Source: Bacteroidaceae bacterium
Lineage (GTDB): Bacteria; Bacteroidota; Bacteroidia; Bacteroidales; Bacteroidaceae
NCBI GenBank assembly: GCA_016292545.1
Contig: JAEDIG010000077.1
Span: 1 to 11,252, forward strand
Reading direction: 5' to 3'
DNA: 11,252 nucleotides
Shown: positions 1-7,069 of the stretch, in pieces
Position numbering within the stretch: the first letter of the stretch is position 1
Layout of the letters: every line of letters starts with the position of its first letter
Notes under the pieces: generated by a model
What the model saw: only the letters and a program-made list of their open reading frames with translations
The model's database searches: none
Told to the model about the DNA's origin: nothing
Position numbers and translations under genes: made by a program

Positions 1-8
1 AACGTGAA

Positions 9-49
9 AGTAGGAGATAAACGCCTACGATTAGCGTTTACCTCCTACT
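9..49. repeat. Strong 16-bp inverted repeat (hairpin) at the left edge
   Basis: Positions 9-24 and 34-49 are complementary over 16 bp with one A.C mismatch, around a 9-base loop. The left arm reads AGTAGGAGATAAACGC and the right arm reads GCGTTTACCTCCTACT. A smaller 4-bp hairpin (CCGC/GCGG, 55-58 and 65-68) follows directly. Neither is followed by a T run on either strand, so a standard intrinsic terminator is not supported. It may be the end of an element or the 3' structure of a gene lying left of the window. The structure is seen; the role is unknown. Confidence 0.6.
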
Positions 50-141
50 CGATTCCGCTGTTTTGCGGCCCATAGGGGCTTCCTTGGACTTCTATCCCCC
101 CAAAAAAACAGGGTGGGCTCAGAATAATTTCAACGAAATAT

Positions 142-172
142 TTTGAGATTTGGAATAAATGCTTTAAATTTG
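142..172 (+). promoter_or_regulatory. Housekeeping-type Bacteroidota promoter for the MNT/HEPN pair
   Basis: TTTG at 142-145 and TAAATTTG at 165-172 match the Bacteroidota -33 TTTG and -7 TAnnTTTG elements with a 19-base spacer. The predicted transcript would start near 179-180, leaving a leader of about 80 bases before the ATG at 262. The motif match is seen; use in vivo is inferred. Confidence 0.55.
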
Positions 173-261
173 CAACCGAAATAGTGTAAGTTATGAGAAT
201 TGTATCACACAGAATGTTGAACAAGTTTTTGAGTGACGATAACAAAACAATCTGATGAAAA

Positions 262-576
262 ATGAGAAGACCAAATATCGTAAAAGAAATAAAAAACACC
301 ATAAGGCTGATTGAACCCACTGCAACATCTATCCTTTATGGTTCTGAGGCTCGGGGCGACGCACGTCCCGACAGCGATATTGACGTTTTGATTTTGTTGG
401 AAGGTGAGACACGCGATTTGGCGAAAGAAAACGCCATTTCAGGTGCGCTCTACAATATAGAACTCAAAACAGGTGTGATAATAAGTCCCATGATAACACT
501 CAAGAAACGTTGGAATGAGAGGCCCTTCAACACTCCCTTTACCCTTAATGTCATGAAGGAAGGAGTAAGACTATGA
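262..576 (+). CDS. MNT-type nucleotidyltransferase, probable antitoxin of a HEPN/MNT pair
   Basis: This 104-residue protein is a minimal nucleotidyltransferase of the DNA polymerase beta fold. The signature reads GSEARGDARPDSDID at residues 27-41: G27-S28 is the nucleotide-binding GS pair, and D39 and D41 are the metal-binding aspartates. Length is normal for single-domain MNT proteins. The ATG at 262 follows a predicted promoter by about 80 bases. The TGA stop overlaps the ATG of the HEPN gene (ATGA at 573-576), so the two are translationally coupled. In characterised type VII pairs (MntA/HepT) the MNT enzyme AMPylates the HEPN toxin on a tyrosine and silences it; assigning that role here is an inference from gene order and domains. 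By eye the gene is more AT-rich than the receptor locus beside it, which may reflect lateral transfer. The family call is firm and the antitoxin role is moderate. Confidence 0.88.
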   Translation: MRRPNIVKEIKNTIRLIEPTATSILYGSEARGDARPDSDIDVLILLEGETRDLAKENAISGALYNIELKTGVIISPMITLKKRWNERPFNTPFTLNVMKEGVRL

Positions 577-977
577 ATGCCACTTTGGACAAAGAAAGCC
601 GCAACGCGCTAGTACAATATAGACTGCAACGCGCTGATGAAACCATGGAAGAGGCAATGTTAATGTGTAATGCCGCCCACTATAATGCCGCCATGAATAG
701 GCTCTATTATGCCTGCTACTACGCAATAGTTGCCGCGCTTCTATACAAGAATGTCATAGCCACAACCCACGCAGGGGTTAAGACCATGTTCAGCCTTCAT
801 TTCATTTCTACAGGAGTTTTATCAAAGGAACATGGCAAATCATTTAGTCGTCTCTTTGAGATTCGCCACACGAGTGATTATGATGATTTTGTCTATTGCG
901 ACAAAGAACTCTTTGATGAATTTTACGGCAAAGCACGATTGTTGATAGAGTCCCTGAAGGGGTGCATAAGCGAGTAA
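573..977 (+). CDS. HEPN-domain protein, probable toxin partner of the MNT enzyme
   Basis: The 134-residue product is a small all-helical HEPN protein. Residues 37-57 (YNAAMNRLYYACYYAIVAALL) form the typical aromatic helix of the PF05168-type HEPN family. R98 and the SDY at 101-103 match the conserved 'R..(A/S)DY' stretch of that family. The ATG overlaps the MNT stop, and a purine-rich AAGGAAGGAG (556-565) sits just upstream, so the start is well supported. Many HEPN proteins are RNases, and in HEPN/MNT pairs the HEPN partner is the toxin. The RX4-6H active-site motif of the best-studied toxins is not evident here, so RNase activity is uncertain; the protein could be a binding partner or substrate of the MNT enzyme instead. 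The gene ends 57 bases from the convergent receptor gene. Confidence 0.85.
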   Translation: MNATLDKESRNALVQYRLQRADETMEEAMLMCNAAHYNAAMNRLYYACYYAIVAALLYKNVIATTHAGVKTMFSLHFISTGVLSKEHGKSFSRLFEIRHTSDYDDFVYCDKELFDEFYGKARLLIESLKGCISE

Positions 978-1034
978 ATATCATCAATTCCCTTACTGAT
1001 AGTTCCTCTTCCCTGAACCGGGGAAATCTGGCTT

Positions 1035-3761
1035 CTAGAGCAGCTTGAACCTTACGGTGAGGATGGCGTTGCGGGGCCGGAGCCGGGAGGTCTGGGTGTA
1101 GATGTCGAGACCTCTGTAGGAGACGCGGGTGTACTGCCGCTGGTCAAAGAGGTTGTTCATCTGCAGCTCCAGGTCGATGCGTCTCAGCTTCAGTCTGGCA
1201 GTGGCGTCGCCGAACCAGGCGTGGCGGTTCTCGGCGGAGAGGTTGTTGTAGTTGTCCTCGGCGGCGAGGGAGAGCGTGAGGGTCTTGGTGGGATAGACGC
1301 TCATGGAAAGACGTTGCGTGTTGCTGCGCACACGGGTGGAGGCACCCTGATGCCCGTCGGTATAGCTGCGGCTCTGGCTGAATCCGCATCCATATACCAC
1401 CCCCAGCCAGTCGATGGGACTGAAGGAGAGCGAACCGCCATAGTTGACCGACTGGGCACGGTACTGATAGAGACCGCCCGAAACCAGACGCTCGCTTTCG
1501 GTGAGCCTGTACCCTGCGAATGCGCGGATGGAGGACCGCCAGAAGTCGAATCCCTTGCTGGCCTCGCCGCTGAGGGTGTAGTGGTCGGCCGTGGTGGGCT
1601 GGTCGACAGCCTGCACCACGCTGGTGGCTCCCTCGTAGGAGTAGCCGTAGATCTGGTTGTCGTGGGTGCGGCGGAAGTCGAAACCGACGTTGGCGAAGAG
1701 GGCATGGATGGCACTGCGGTAGCGCAGCCCGGCATTGGCACCGTAGTTCTTCGTTTCGGACAACTGTTCCACATACGAGCGTTGGAACGTGCGGTAGTTC
1801 GACATGATGTAGCCGCTGTAGATGCAGCCCGGGTCGCCCACGGTCTTGGAGTAGCTGCACCCCGTGTTGAGCCACAGGTCGCGGGTGATGGTCCAGTTCA
1901 CGGAGAGCGAGGGGAAGAAGAGCAGGTGGGTGTAGCCGTGCCTGTCCTCCCGTATGCGGTCGTCGAGGGTCTGGCTGTAGAGGTTGAGTGGCAGGCCCAG
2001 GGTGATGCCCAGGTCGTGCGTCTCGTATTTGTAGGTCTGGTCGAGTGCCACGGAATAGGTGTTGTACCACAGGTCGTTGTTCATCTGGCCCCTTCCTGCC
2101 GGCGGTGTGAATCCGTCCAGGTCGGTCTTGATGCCGTGCAGGTTGGCCGTTCCGCTGATGCCGTAGCTCAGCTTGAAGTAGTCTCCCAGGCGTATGTTGT
2201 AGGCGGTGTTGAAGCGGCCTGCGATGTGGCGTGAGGTGATGTCCTGCGTATGGCTCGTGTGTGTGCCTGTCAGCAGCGAGTCGATGGTGGCAGTGAGCGT
2301 GTTGGGCCGTTGGGCATAGCCGGCCGAGAAATGCAGGTTGAAATGGTTCCTGCCGATGTTGCGGATGGTGTTGAAAGTGTTGGAAACAGACAGCTCCGGG
2401 CGGTCGAAGTGCTGGCGTATGCGTTCGCTCCCTCCGGCTTTCGGCATGGCTCCCGTGCGCTCCGATGACAGCTGGCCGTCCACGCGGTCGCTGTTCCAGC
2501 GGGTGTCCAGTTTCAGCACGTTGGCGGCGAAACCGTCGCGGGCGTTCCTGTTGTATCGGGCCTGTATGTTCAGGTTGTTCACCTTCGTCTCGCTGGTCAT
2601 GGTTTCGGAGGCGAGCAGCCGGCTGTCGTCGCTCACGAAGCGGTCTTCTGCACTGCTGCCTTCACGGCGGATGCGGTCGTTGTGGTAGGCGATGTTCAGT
2701 CCTGCCTCCCGGTCGTTCTTGAATTTCTCCAGATGGTTCATCGTGAGGATGTGGCTGTGGTTGTCGAAGGTGCGCTTCTGCGGCAGGCCAGAGCCGCCGG
2801 GCAGCAGCGCGCCTGTGGGGCAGAAGGGGTAGAGCCCCACGCTGTTGATGCCGGAATAATGCTCGGTCAGTTCCTTCGACACGTCGTCGCCCGTGTTGTT
2901 TCCTTTATACAGCGTCATGTTCTGCCTGCGCCGGCCAAAGTACATGCCCACCGCTTCTGCCGTCCAGAGCGGATTACGGCCTATGGTGTTCCCGCCCTCG
3001 TCCAGCGGTCGGGAGCCGATGCCCCATCCCCCGGCCATCTGCCCTCCTGCACCCATCATCGTGTTCACGGCCATGGTGCCCTTGGCCGAGTTCTTCAGTT
3101 TGAGGTTGATGGCCACGTCGTCGGTCAGTTCCTTGCCCTGCAGCATCTTCACGGGCTGGTGGTTCTCCAGCACCTGCACGGTGGCCACATCGCTGGCGTT
3201 GATGTTGTTGGTGGCCAGGCCGTAGCGGCCCTGCAGCAGGTCCATCTCCTCCACATAGAACTTCTTGATGGCCTTGCCGTTGTACTTTATCTTCCCGTTG
3301 TCGGCCACCTCGATACCCGGCATACGTTTCAGCACATCGCCGATGACGCGGTCGCCCTGCTGCTGATAGGCTCCCACGAGGTAGTTCACCGTGTCGCCCT
3401 CCTGGCGGATCTTCTGTGCCTTCACGTTGACCTCCTTCAGCTGCACATCCTGCATCTTTACGCGGAAATCCACCCGCCCGGAACGGTTCTTCACTATTTT
3501 CACCTGCTGGCCGATGGCAAGCCCCGAGGCGGTGACGGTCAGCGAGTCGGCCGTGCTTTTGATTTCCAGACGGTAGTGTCCCTTGCTGTCGGTGTCGGCA
3601 AAGCCGAGGATATTGCCCGAGCCTTTGAGTGCTGCGGTGACGTAGGCATCCACCGCCTTTCCCTGCGCATCGAGCACAGTGCCTTCGATAATGGTCTGGG
3701 CGTGGGCCGTGTGGAATAGTGCGGCGACGGCTATAAAAACGACGATGATTCTTGCTCTCAT
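1035..3761 (-). CDS. Outer-membrane beta-barrel receptor (CarboxypepD_reg, plug, barrel), GLPGLI-associated
   Basis: This is a 908-residue outer-membrane protein of the TonB-dependent-receptor type. Residues 1-21 are a signal peptide ending AHA before QT. Residues 22-108 look like a carboxypeptidase-regulatory-like beta-sandwich (IIEGTVLDAQGKAVDAYV). Residues 110-225 look like a plug domain, with DRVIGDVLKRMPGIEV (137-152) and YNGKAIKKFYVEEMDLLQGRY (160-180). The rest is rich in alternating, aromatic strand-like segments typical of a large barrel and ends in VRFKLL. No SusD-like partner lies next to it; the neighbours are GLPGLI proteins. It starts 72 bases after GLPGLI A on the same strand with no obvious promoter between, so co-transcription is likely. 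AAAAAAAGGAACA precedes the ATG. The substrate is unknown. It could be a transporter, or a barrel that works with GLPGLI proteins at the cell surface. Confidence 0.88.
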   Translation of the reverse strand: MRARIIVVFIAVAALFHTAHAQTIIEGTVLDAQGKAVDAYVTAALKGSGNILGFADTDSKGHYRLEIKSTADSLTVTASGLAIGQQVKIVKNRSGRVDFRVKMQDVQLKEVNVKAQKIRQEGDTVNYLVGAYQQQGDRVIGDVLKRMPGIEVADNGKIKYNGKAIKKFYVEEMDLLQGRYGLATNNINASDVATVQVLENHQPVKMLQGKELTDDVAINLKLKNSAKGTMAVNTMMGAGGQMAGGWGIGSRPLDEGGNTIGRNPLWTAEAVGMYFGRRRQNMTLYKGNNTGDDVSKELTEHYSGINSVGLYPFCPTGALLPGGSGLPQKRTFDNHSHILTMNHLEKFKNDREAGLNIAYHNDRIRREGSSAEDRFVSDDSRLLASETMTSETKVNNLNIQARYNRNARDGFAANVLKLDTRWNSDRVDGQLSSERTGAMPKAGGSERIRQHFDRPELSVSNTFNTIRNIGRNHFNLHFSAGYAQRPNTLTATIDSLLTGTHTSHTQDITSRHIAGRFNTAYNIRLGDYFKLSYGISGTANLHGIKTDLDGFTPPAGRGQMNNDLWYNTYSVALDQTYKYETHDLGITLGLPLNLYSQTLDDRIREDRHGYTHLLFFPSLSVNWTITRDLWLNTGCSYSKTVGDPGCIYSGYIMSNYRTFQRSYVEQLSETKNYGANAGLRYRSAIHALFANVGFDFRRTHDNQIYGYSYEGATSVVQAVDQPTTADHYTLSGEASKGFDFWRSSIRAFAGYRLTESERLVSGGLYQYRAQSVNYGGSLSFSPIDWLGVVYGCGFSQSRSYTDGHQGASTRVRSNTQRLSMSVYPTKTLTLSLAAEDNYNNLSAENRHAWFGDATARLKLRRIDLELQMNNLFDQRQYTRVSYRGLDIYTQTSRLRPRNAILTVRFKLL

Positions 3762-3764
3762 GAT

Positions 3765-3831
3765 TTGTTCCTTTTTTTAATGGGTTGTATGGATGTGGAT
3801 TTGACTCCCGTTTTATTGTTATAGAACCCAC
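3765..3831 (-). pseudogene. Relict C-terminal tail of a third GLPGLI-family gene
   Basis: In one minus-strand frame the gap between GLPGLI A and the receptor reads GSITIKRESNPHPYNPL, close to the GLPGLI A tail (KSNPHPYDPLELE) and more loosely to the GLPGLI B tail (DGNIISKTYPYEPLELE). Over the eight codons S-N-P-H-P-Y-N-P, nucleotide identity to GLPGLI A is 19 of 24. Four of the five differences are silent and the fifth is N/D. After PL the similarity continues one base out of frame as GGAACAA against GGAATAA, where the stop would have been. No upstream body or credible start remains. This pattern fits an old, once-coding paralogue almost wholly deleted. An unrelated leader peptide is less likely. 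Confidence 0.5.
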
Positions 3832-3833
3832 CT

Positions 3834-4772
3834 TTATTCCAATTCCAGCGGGTCGTAGGGATGGGGATTGGATTTCAGTTGTCCTGTGCGGCGGTCAACG
3901 GCACCACCTGCTTTCAAATGGTCGCGGTTGGCGGCTACCTGTAGTTTATAGACGTGGGCGCGAGTGTCCTTGTGGAATCCGTCGTACTTTCGCTTGGTGA
4001 TGGGGAACGTGCCAGAGCGTAGGCTGACGGCCTCCCATGTGTAGAGCTTCTGTGTGTCGTAAAGCTTCAATATCAGGCCGGGAAGACCGCCGAACGACCA
4101 TGGACCGAGGCGCATGGGAATGTCGGCGGCGAACCACGCCACGAAATCGCGGCCCCGCCAATGGGTGGTAGCTTTCTGGCACTGGTGACCGAGGATGGTC
4201 TGTTGCTCATTGGTCAACGTCCACTTTTGCTGTGCGGCAGGCTCGGTGTAGTAGGCATTGTAGCGCTCCATCGCCCACGGCATCCAGGCGTAGAAGGTCT
4301 GCTGATTGCCCTCGGTGAAGATTTCCGTTGACTGGTACTCGCTCCAGTATTGCCCTTCGCGGCCTATGGTATAAAAGGTGCTGGGCACGCCCTCGGCATT
4401 GGGGTTGGCCTTCATGTAGGCATTGTAGAGCGAGTCGCCCCGCTCCAAGAAGCGGCTGTAGTGCTTGCTCAGTTCCTTGCCCGCCCTGAGGACGTGCAGG
4501 TCGAGGTACGTGTCGGGATTGCTGATGTCCGTGGCGTTCAGCGCATACTCCACTTCGAGTTGTGCTTGTCCTATCACAGTGGTCTTACCCACGCCTCTCG
4601 GCTTCGGCCGCATGACGTGTCCCTGCTTCTGTTGCGAAAATGCAGAAGGATTGACACAAAACACCAAATATAAAAAAGCTGCAAATACCTTTTTTATTTT
4701 ATTTGCATTCCTTTCTTTCTGTCGAAGTCCTTCAGCAGAAAGGGCATTCAATTTGAAACGTTTGATTTTCAT
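3834..4772 (-). CDS. GLPGLI-family exported protein A
   Basis: The 312-residue product carries the family hallmark GLPGLI at residues 229-234 inside GPWSFGGLPGLILKLYD, preceded by the conserved GHQCQKAT and GRDFVAWFAADIP stretches. The function of this Bacteroidota family is not established. The hydrophobic segment VFAAFLYLVFCVNPSAFS followed by QQ looks like a signal peptide, but about 28 polar residues precede it. No ATG lies between them, so either the n-region is unusually long or a non-ATG start is used. The protein ends NPHPYDPLELE, a tail shared with GLPGLI B (YPYEPLELE). It lies 51 bases downstream of one copy of the 40-bp element found before the ECF sigma gene, and 72 bases upstream of the receptor. 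It is probably the first gene of a two-gene unit controlled by that sigma factor. Confidence 0.85.
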   Translation of the reverse strand: MKIKRFKLNALSAEGLRQKERNANKIKKVFAAFLYLVFCVNPSAFSQQKQGHVMRPKPRGVGKTTVIGQAQLEVEYALNATDISNPDTYLDLHVLRAGKELSKHYSRFLERGDSLYNAYMKANPNAEGVPSTFYTIGREGQYWSEYQSTEIFTEGNQQTFYAWMPWAMERYNAYYTEPAAQQKWTLTNEQQTILGHQCQKATTHWRGRDFVAWFAADIPMRLGPWSFGGLPGLILKLYDTQKLYTWEAVSLRSGTFPITKRKYDGFHKDTRAHVYKLQVAANRDHLKAGGAVDRRTGQLKSNPHPYDPLELE

Positions 4773-4822
4773 AAATACTTTAGTTTAAATGTTAGTAATC
4801 AAGTGAATTATTCCTGATGTGC

Positions 4823-4862
4823 CTCTGTCTATAAGACGCAGAAATCGGCAAACCCAATACCC
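4823..4862 (-). promoter_or_regulatory. Copy A of the shared 40-bp element, putative ECF promoter of the GLPGLI A-receptor unit
   Basis: Read on the minus strand, this copy contains GGGTATT, GGTTTGCCGATTTC and GCGTCTTATAG in order, and matches positions 7581-7620 at 37 of 40 bases. The GTCTTATAG block resembles an ECF -10 region (CGTC core), and an A-rich tract lies upstream at about 4873-4890. The next gene, GLPGLI A, starts 51 bases downstream. The repeat is seen; promoter function is inferred. Confidence 0.55.
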
Positions 4863-4935
4863 TCTGGGTGCTACTTTTTTTGTTTATTTGAAAATTGAGA
4901 TGAGGGACTCCATGCAAAGGGAATGTTTTTTTATT

Positions 4936-5790
4936 TTATTCCAGCTCCAGTGGCTCGTAGGGATAAGTTTTGGAGATGATGTTGCCGTCCATGTCCCTCC
5001 ATCCCAGTGTCCTGCCAGGGCACTCGTTAATCTTACGCTCAAACTTCAGCACTGTCTCGCGCTTGATGGGGCGACGGCGGGCGTATTTGCTCCTGACCAT
5101 AGGCTGGCTGACGTGCTCCACGTTGGTACACTCGAAGGTGTAGAGGTGGCCGGTGTCATAGACCTTTATAATAAGGCCGGGCAGGCCTCCGAACTTCCAT
5201 GGGCCATACTTGATGGGCACCTCAGGTGTGAACCACGCCTCAAAATCCCGGCCGTGATAGTGGCAGGTGGCTTTCTGGCAATGGTAGCCGCCTATGGTGG
5301 ATGTGTCCTGCGTGAGTGTCCACTGCTGGTTGGGGTAGGGCTCATCGTAGTACCCCTCGTATTCGGGCAGACGCTCGCGGTTGTATGTCCGCATCACGCC
5401 GTTTTCCGCTATCAGCACATGATATTGCAGTTCGTTCCAGTTGCCTTTGCCATTGCGCCCGCGAGGGAGCAGCTCTCTGGAGAATTCGCTTGACCGGTTT
5501 GTCCTGTAATCCACAGTGCGAAGCGAGTCTGACTCCCACACGAAATAGCTGTAATACTTGTTGCAGCACCGGCCCACCTCCAGTATCTGCCAGTCTATGT
5601 AGGAGTTCTCGTCTTTGATGTCGAGGGCGTTCAGCGCATACCACACGCGGACGATGGCTGTGTCGATGGTTACATAGTTGTCGGTGTTCGACATTGCTAC
5701 ATAGCCAATTTTGCTTTGCTTGTTTTGCGCATATACCAGAGTATTTATATTTGCAAATAATAGGACTGTTGTTATAAATGTTTTTATCAT
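4936..5790 (-). CDS. GLPGLI-family exported protein B
   Basis: The 284-residue product starts with a clear signal peptide (MIKTFITTVLLFANINTLVYA before Q). Residues 202-207 are GLPGLI within GPWKFGGLPGLIIKVYD, preceded by GYHCQKAT and GRDFEAWFTPEVP, so it is a paralogue of GLPGLI A. The two share short blocks (GGLPGLI, CQKAT, YPYEPLELE/HPYDPLELE) but differ widely elsewhere, so the duplication is old. B has extra cysteines, including a CC pair in the N-terminal half. The ATG lies 4 bases after the stop of the 53-codon ORF, placing it last in the operon of ECF sigma, membrane partner, small ORF and GLPGLI B. The biochemical role is unknown; export to the periplasm or outer membrane is predicted. 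Confidence 0.87.
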   Translation of the reverse strand: MIKTFITTVLLFANINTLVYAQNKQSKIGYVAMSNTDNYVTIDTAIVRVWYALNALDIKDENSYIDWQILEVGRCCNKYYSYFVWESDSLRTVDYRTNRSSEFSRELLPRGRNGKGNWNELQYHVLIAENGVMRTYNRERLPEYEGYYDEPYPNQQWTLTQDTSTIGGYHCQKATCHYHGRDFEAWFTPEVPIKYGPWKFGGLPGLIIKVYDTGHLYTFECTNVEHVSQPMVRSKYARRRPIKRETVLKFERKINECPGRTLGWRDMDGNIISKTYPYEPLELE

Positions 5791-5794
5791 ATAA

Positions 5795-5956
5795 CTAATT
5801 GATTGTTAGTGTGAGGAATTCTTCCCCATAAAATATAAGATTAGTAACAACAAGGCAAACGTCTTGGCCAAGCCTGTCACCGGGATGACAGGCGGCTGCC
5901 ATGGTTATGACAGTCGGCGATACATAAGCTTTCTTTGTCTTGGATGCTACAGTCAT
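5795..5956 (-). CDS. Small 53-residue protein, translationally coupled to the anti-sigma-like gene
   Basis: The sequence begins MTVASKTKKAYVSPTVITMA. Its ATG overlaps the TGA of the upstream gene (ATGA, 5953-5956), and its stop is 4 bases before the ATG of GLPGLI B. A real gene in this tight operon is therefore more likely than a chance frame. Residues 8-15 (KKAYVSPT) resemble the 'KKxYxxP' start that I recall in many short, unassigned Bacteroidota proteins. There is no signal peptide or clear membrane segment; the C-terminal half is moderately hydrophobic, and cysteines occur at residues 23 and 34. A longer reading from 5989 exists, but the coupled ATG fits better. The function is unknown. 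A secreted-peptide precursor, a regulator of the sigma pair, or a coupling ORF for GLPGLI B are all open. Confidence 0.6.
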   Translation of the reverse strand: MTVASKTKKAYVSPTVITMAAACHPGDRLGQDVCLVVTNLIFYGEEFLTLTIN

Positions 5957-7020
5957 TCCACCCCATAGACCTGCTTGATGATGTGCCATCGTTCGCGAAG
6001 GTCATCGTCAATGTTCTCCTTGGCCAGTTCTTCGAAAAGGAATTTCCAGTCGTACTGCGGATGTTCCTTCTGCATCTTCTGAGCCCAGGTGCGGTATTGC
6101 CCGTCGGTCCAGTGGACGGCGGGCAGATTGCGCAGGAATTCGTAGTGGGGGATGCCCATTTCCCGAATCAGGCTTTCGGCACGTTCAAGGGAGGCCTGCG
6201 GAGTTTCCTTGCTGGCATAGACATAAAGCTTGTAGTCGGCATATTTGAGCGAAGGCTTTATCTCCTCGCGCACCGACCAGTTGAACGGGTCTTTCTCCCA
6301 GGAGGTCGGGCTGTGCTGGATCCAGTCGCCCCGGGTGCCCTTTCCCTCGCAGATGCCCAGACGACCGTCGGCGTGGAGAAAGAGGGTGTGCTCGCGGATG
6401 GCGTTGCTCCTGGCCGTGGAGGGAATCATATCGTCTTTTGTCACCAGGTTGACTGTGACAGCCCAATGGCCGTCAGGGGTAATCTCCATCTTCTTCAGCG
6501 TCTTGTTGGTGAGCGTGGGCATGTGGTCTTTGTCGAAGACCGTGCCGTCGAGCCTCATGGTCACCCTCTGGCGTCCGTTGAGGAAGATGTACCTGAAATG
6601 GGTGTCCTCGATGTAGCTGTCCAGCGTGGGACTGCCTGTAGCGAATGTTTCGCCCTCTATCATGATGAACTCGCCGAGGTGGTTCCTGCCCTTGGCATGG
6701 GACACATATACGCCCGGACACAGGTTGACGATGAAGCCGTCGCCCCATCGGGATTTCTCCTTGGGGAAATACTCCACCAGAGGCTTGTCCTCAACGCTTG
6801 TGTCGATGCACACCTGCTTCGTTTGGGCGTGTCTGATGGTGGCCACAGATGCCATGACGGCCAGCGCTACGCCAAACACGATGCCCACCACGGCTGCCGT
6901 TTTTTTCCATATCTCCCGGCTTCGCCACGGTGTGTGGCCGACAACCTCCCGCCTGAACTTCTCCCATTCACGGTCCACGTCGGGCATTCCAATCTTGCGG
7001 TCAATGTCTTCAATATTCAT
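5953..7020 (-). CDS. Single-pass membrane protein, probable anti-sigma partner of the ECF sigma factor
   Basis: The 355-residue product has a charged cytoplasmic N-terminus (residues 1-40, with DVDREWEKFRREV), one transmembrane helix at about 41-61 (TAAVVGIVFGVALAVMASVA), and a periplasmic region of about 290 residues. This topology and its place 49 bases after an ECF sigma gene are those of Bacteroidota anti-sigma (FecR-like) proteins, and the N-terminal DVDxEW stretch is reminiscent of them. I do not see a clear FecR domain in the periplasmic part, which has C72 and C101 and a C-terminal helical-looking region (about 255-355). The anti-sigma role rests on context and topology. The gene ends with a TGA overlapping the ATG of the small ORF. 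Confidence 0.65.
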   Translation of the reverse strand: MNIEDIDRKIGMPDVDREWEKFRREVVGHTPWRSREIWKKTAAVVGIVFGVALAVMASVATIRHAQTKQVCIDTSVEDKPLVEYFPKEKSRWGDGFIVNLCPGVYVSHAKGRNHLGEFIMIEGETFATGSPTLDSYIEDTHFRYIFLNGRQRVTMRLDGTVFDKDHMPTLTNKTLKKMEITPDGHWAVTVNLVTKDDMIPSTARSNAIREHTLFLHADGRLGICEGKGTRGDWIQHSPTSWEKDPFNWSVREEIKPSLKYADYKLYVYASKETPQASLERAESLIREMGIPHYEFLRNLPAVHWTDGQYRTWAQKMQKEHPQYDWKFLFEELAKENIDDDLRERWHIIKQVYGVE

Positions 7021-7069
7021 AGCTCTTGAAAATTACGGGGTTAAAGATTGTCAATTGATTGAAAATCGG

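Noticed and set aside
1009..1025. Hairpin TTCCC/GGGAA between the convergent HEPN and receptor genes as a terminator
   Set aside because: The stem is only 5 bp and no T run follows on either strand. It may contribute to termination but cannot be called.
1221..2234. Long open frame (337 codons) on the plus strand
   Set aside because: It lies antisense within the receptor gene. The composition is strange (Val/Gly/Ala-rich), with no domain, and GC-rich coding strands commonly create such shadows.
2682..3719. Long open frame (345 codons) on the plus strand
   Set aside because: It is antisense to the receptor N-terminal half, rich in His, Val and Leu, with no recognisable motif. The minus-strand protein has a signal peptide, a regulatory-like domain and a plug.
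5935..7029. Open frame of 364 codons on the plus strand
   Set aside because: It is an antisense shadow of the anti-sigma-like gene, which has sensible topology and operon position.
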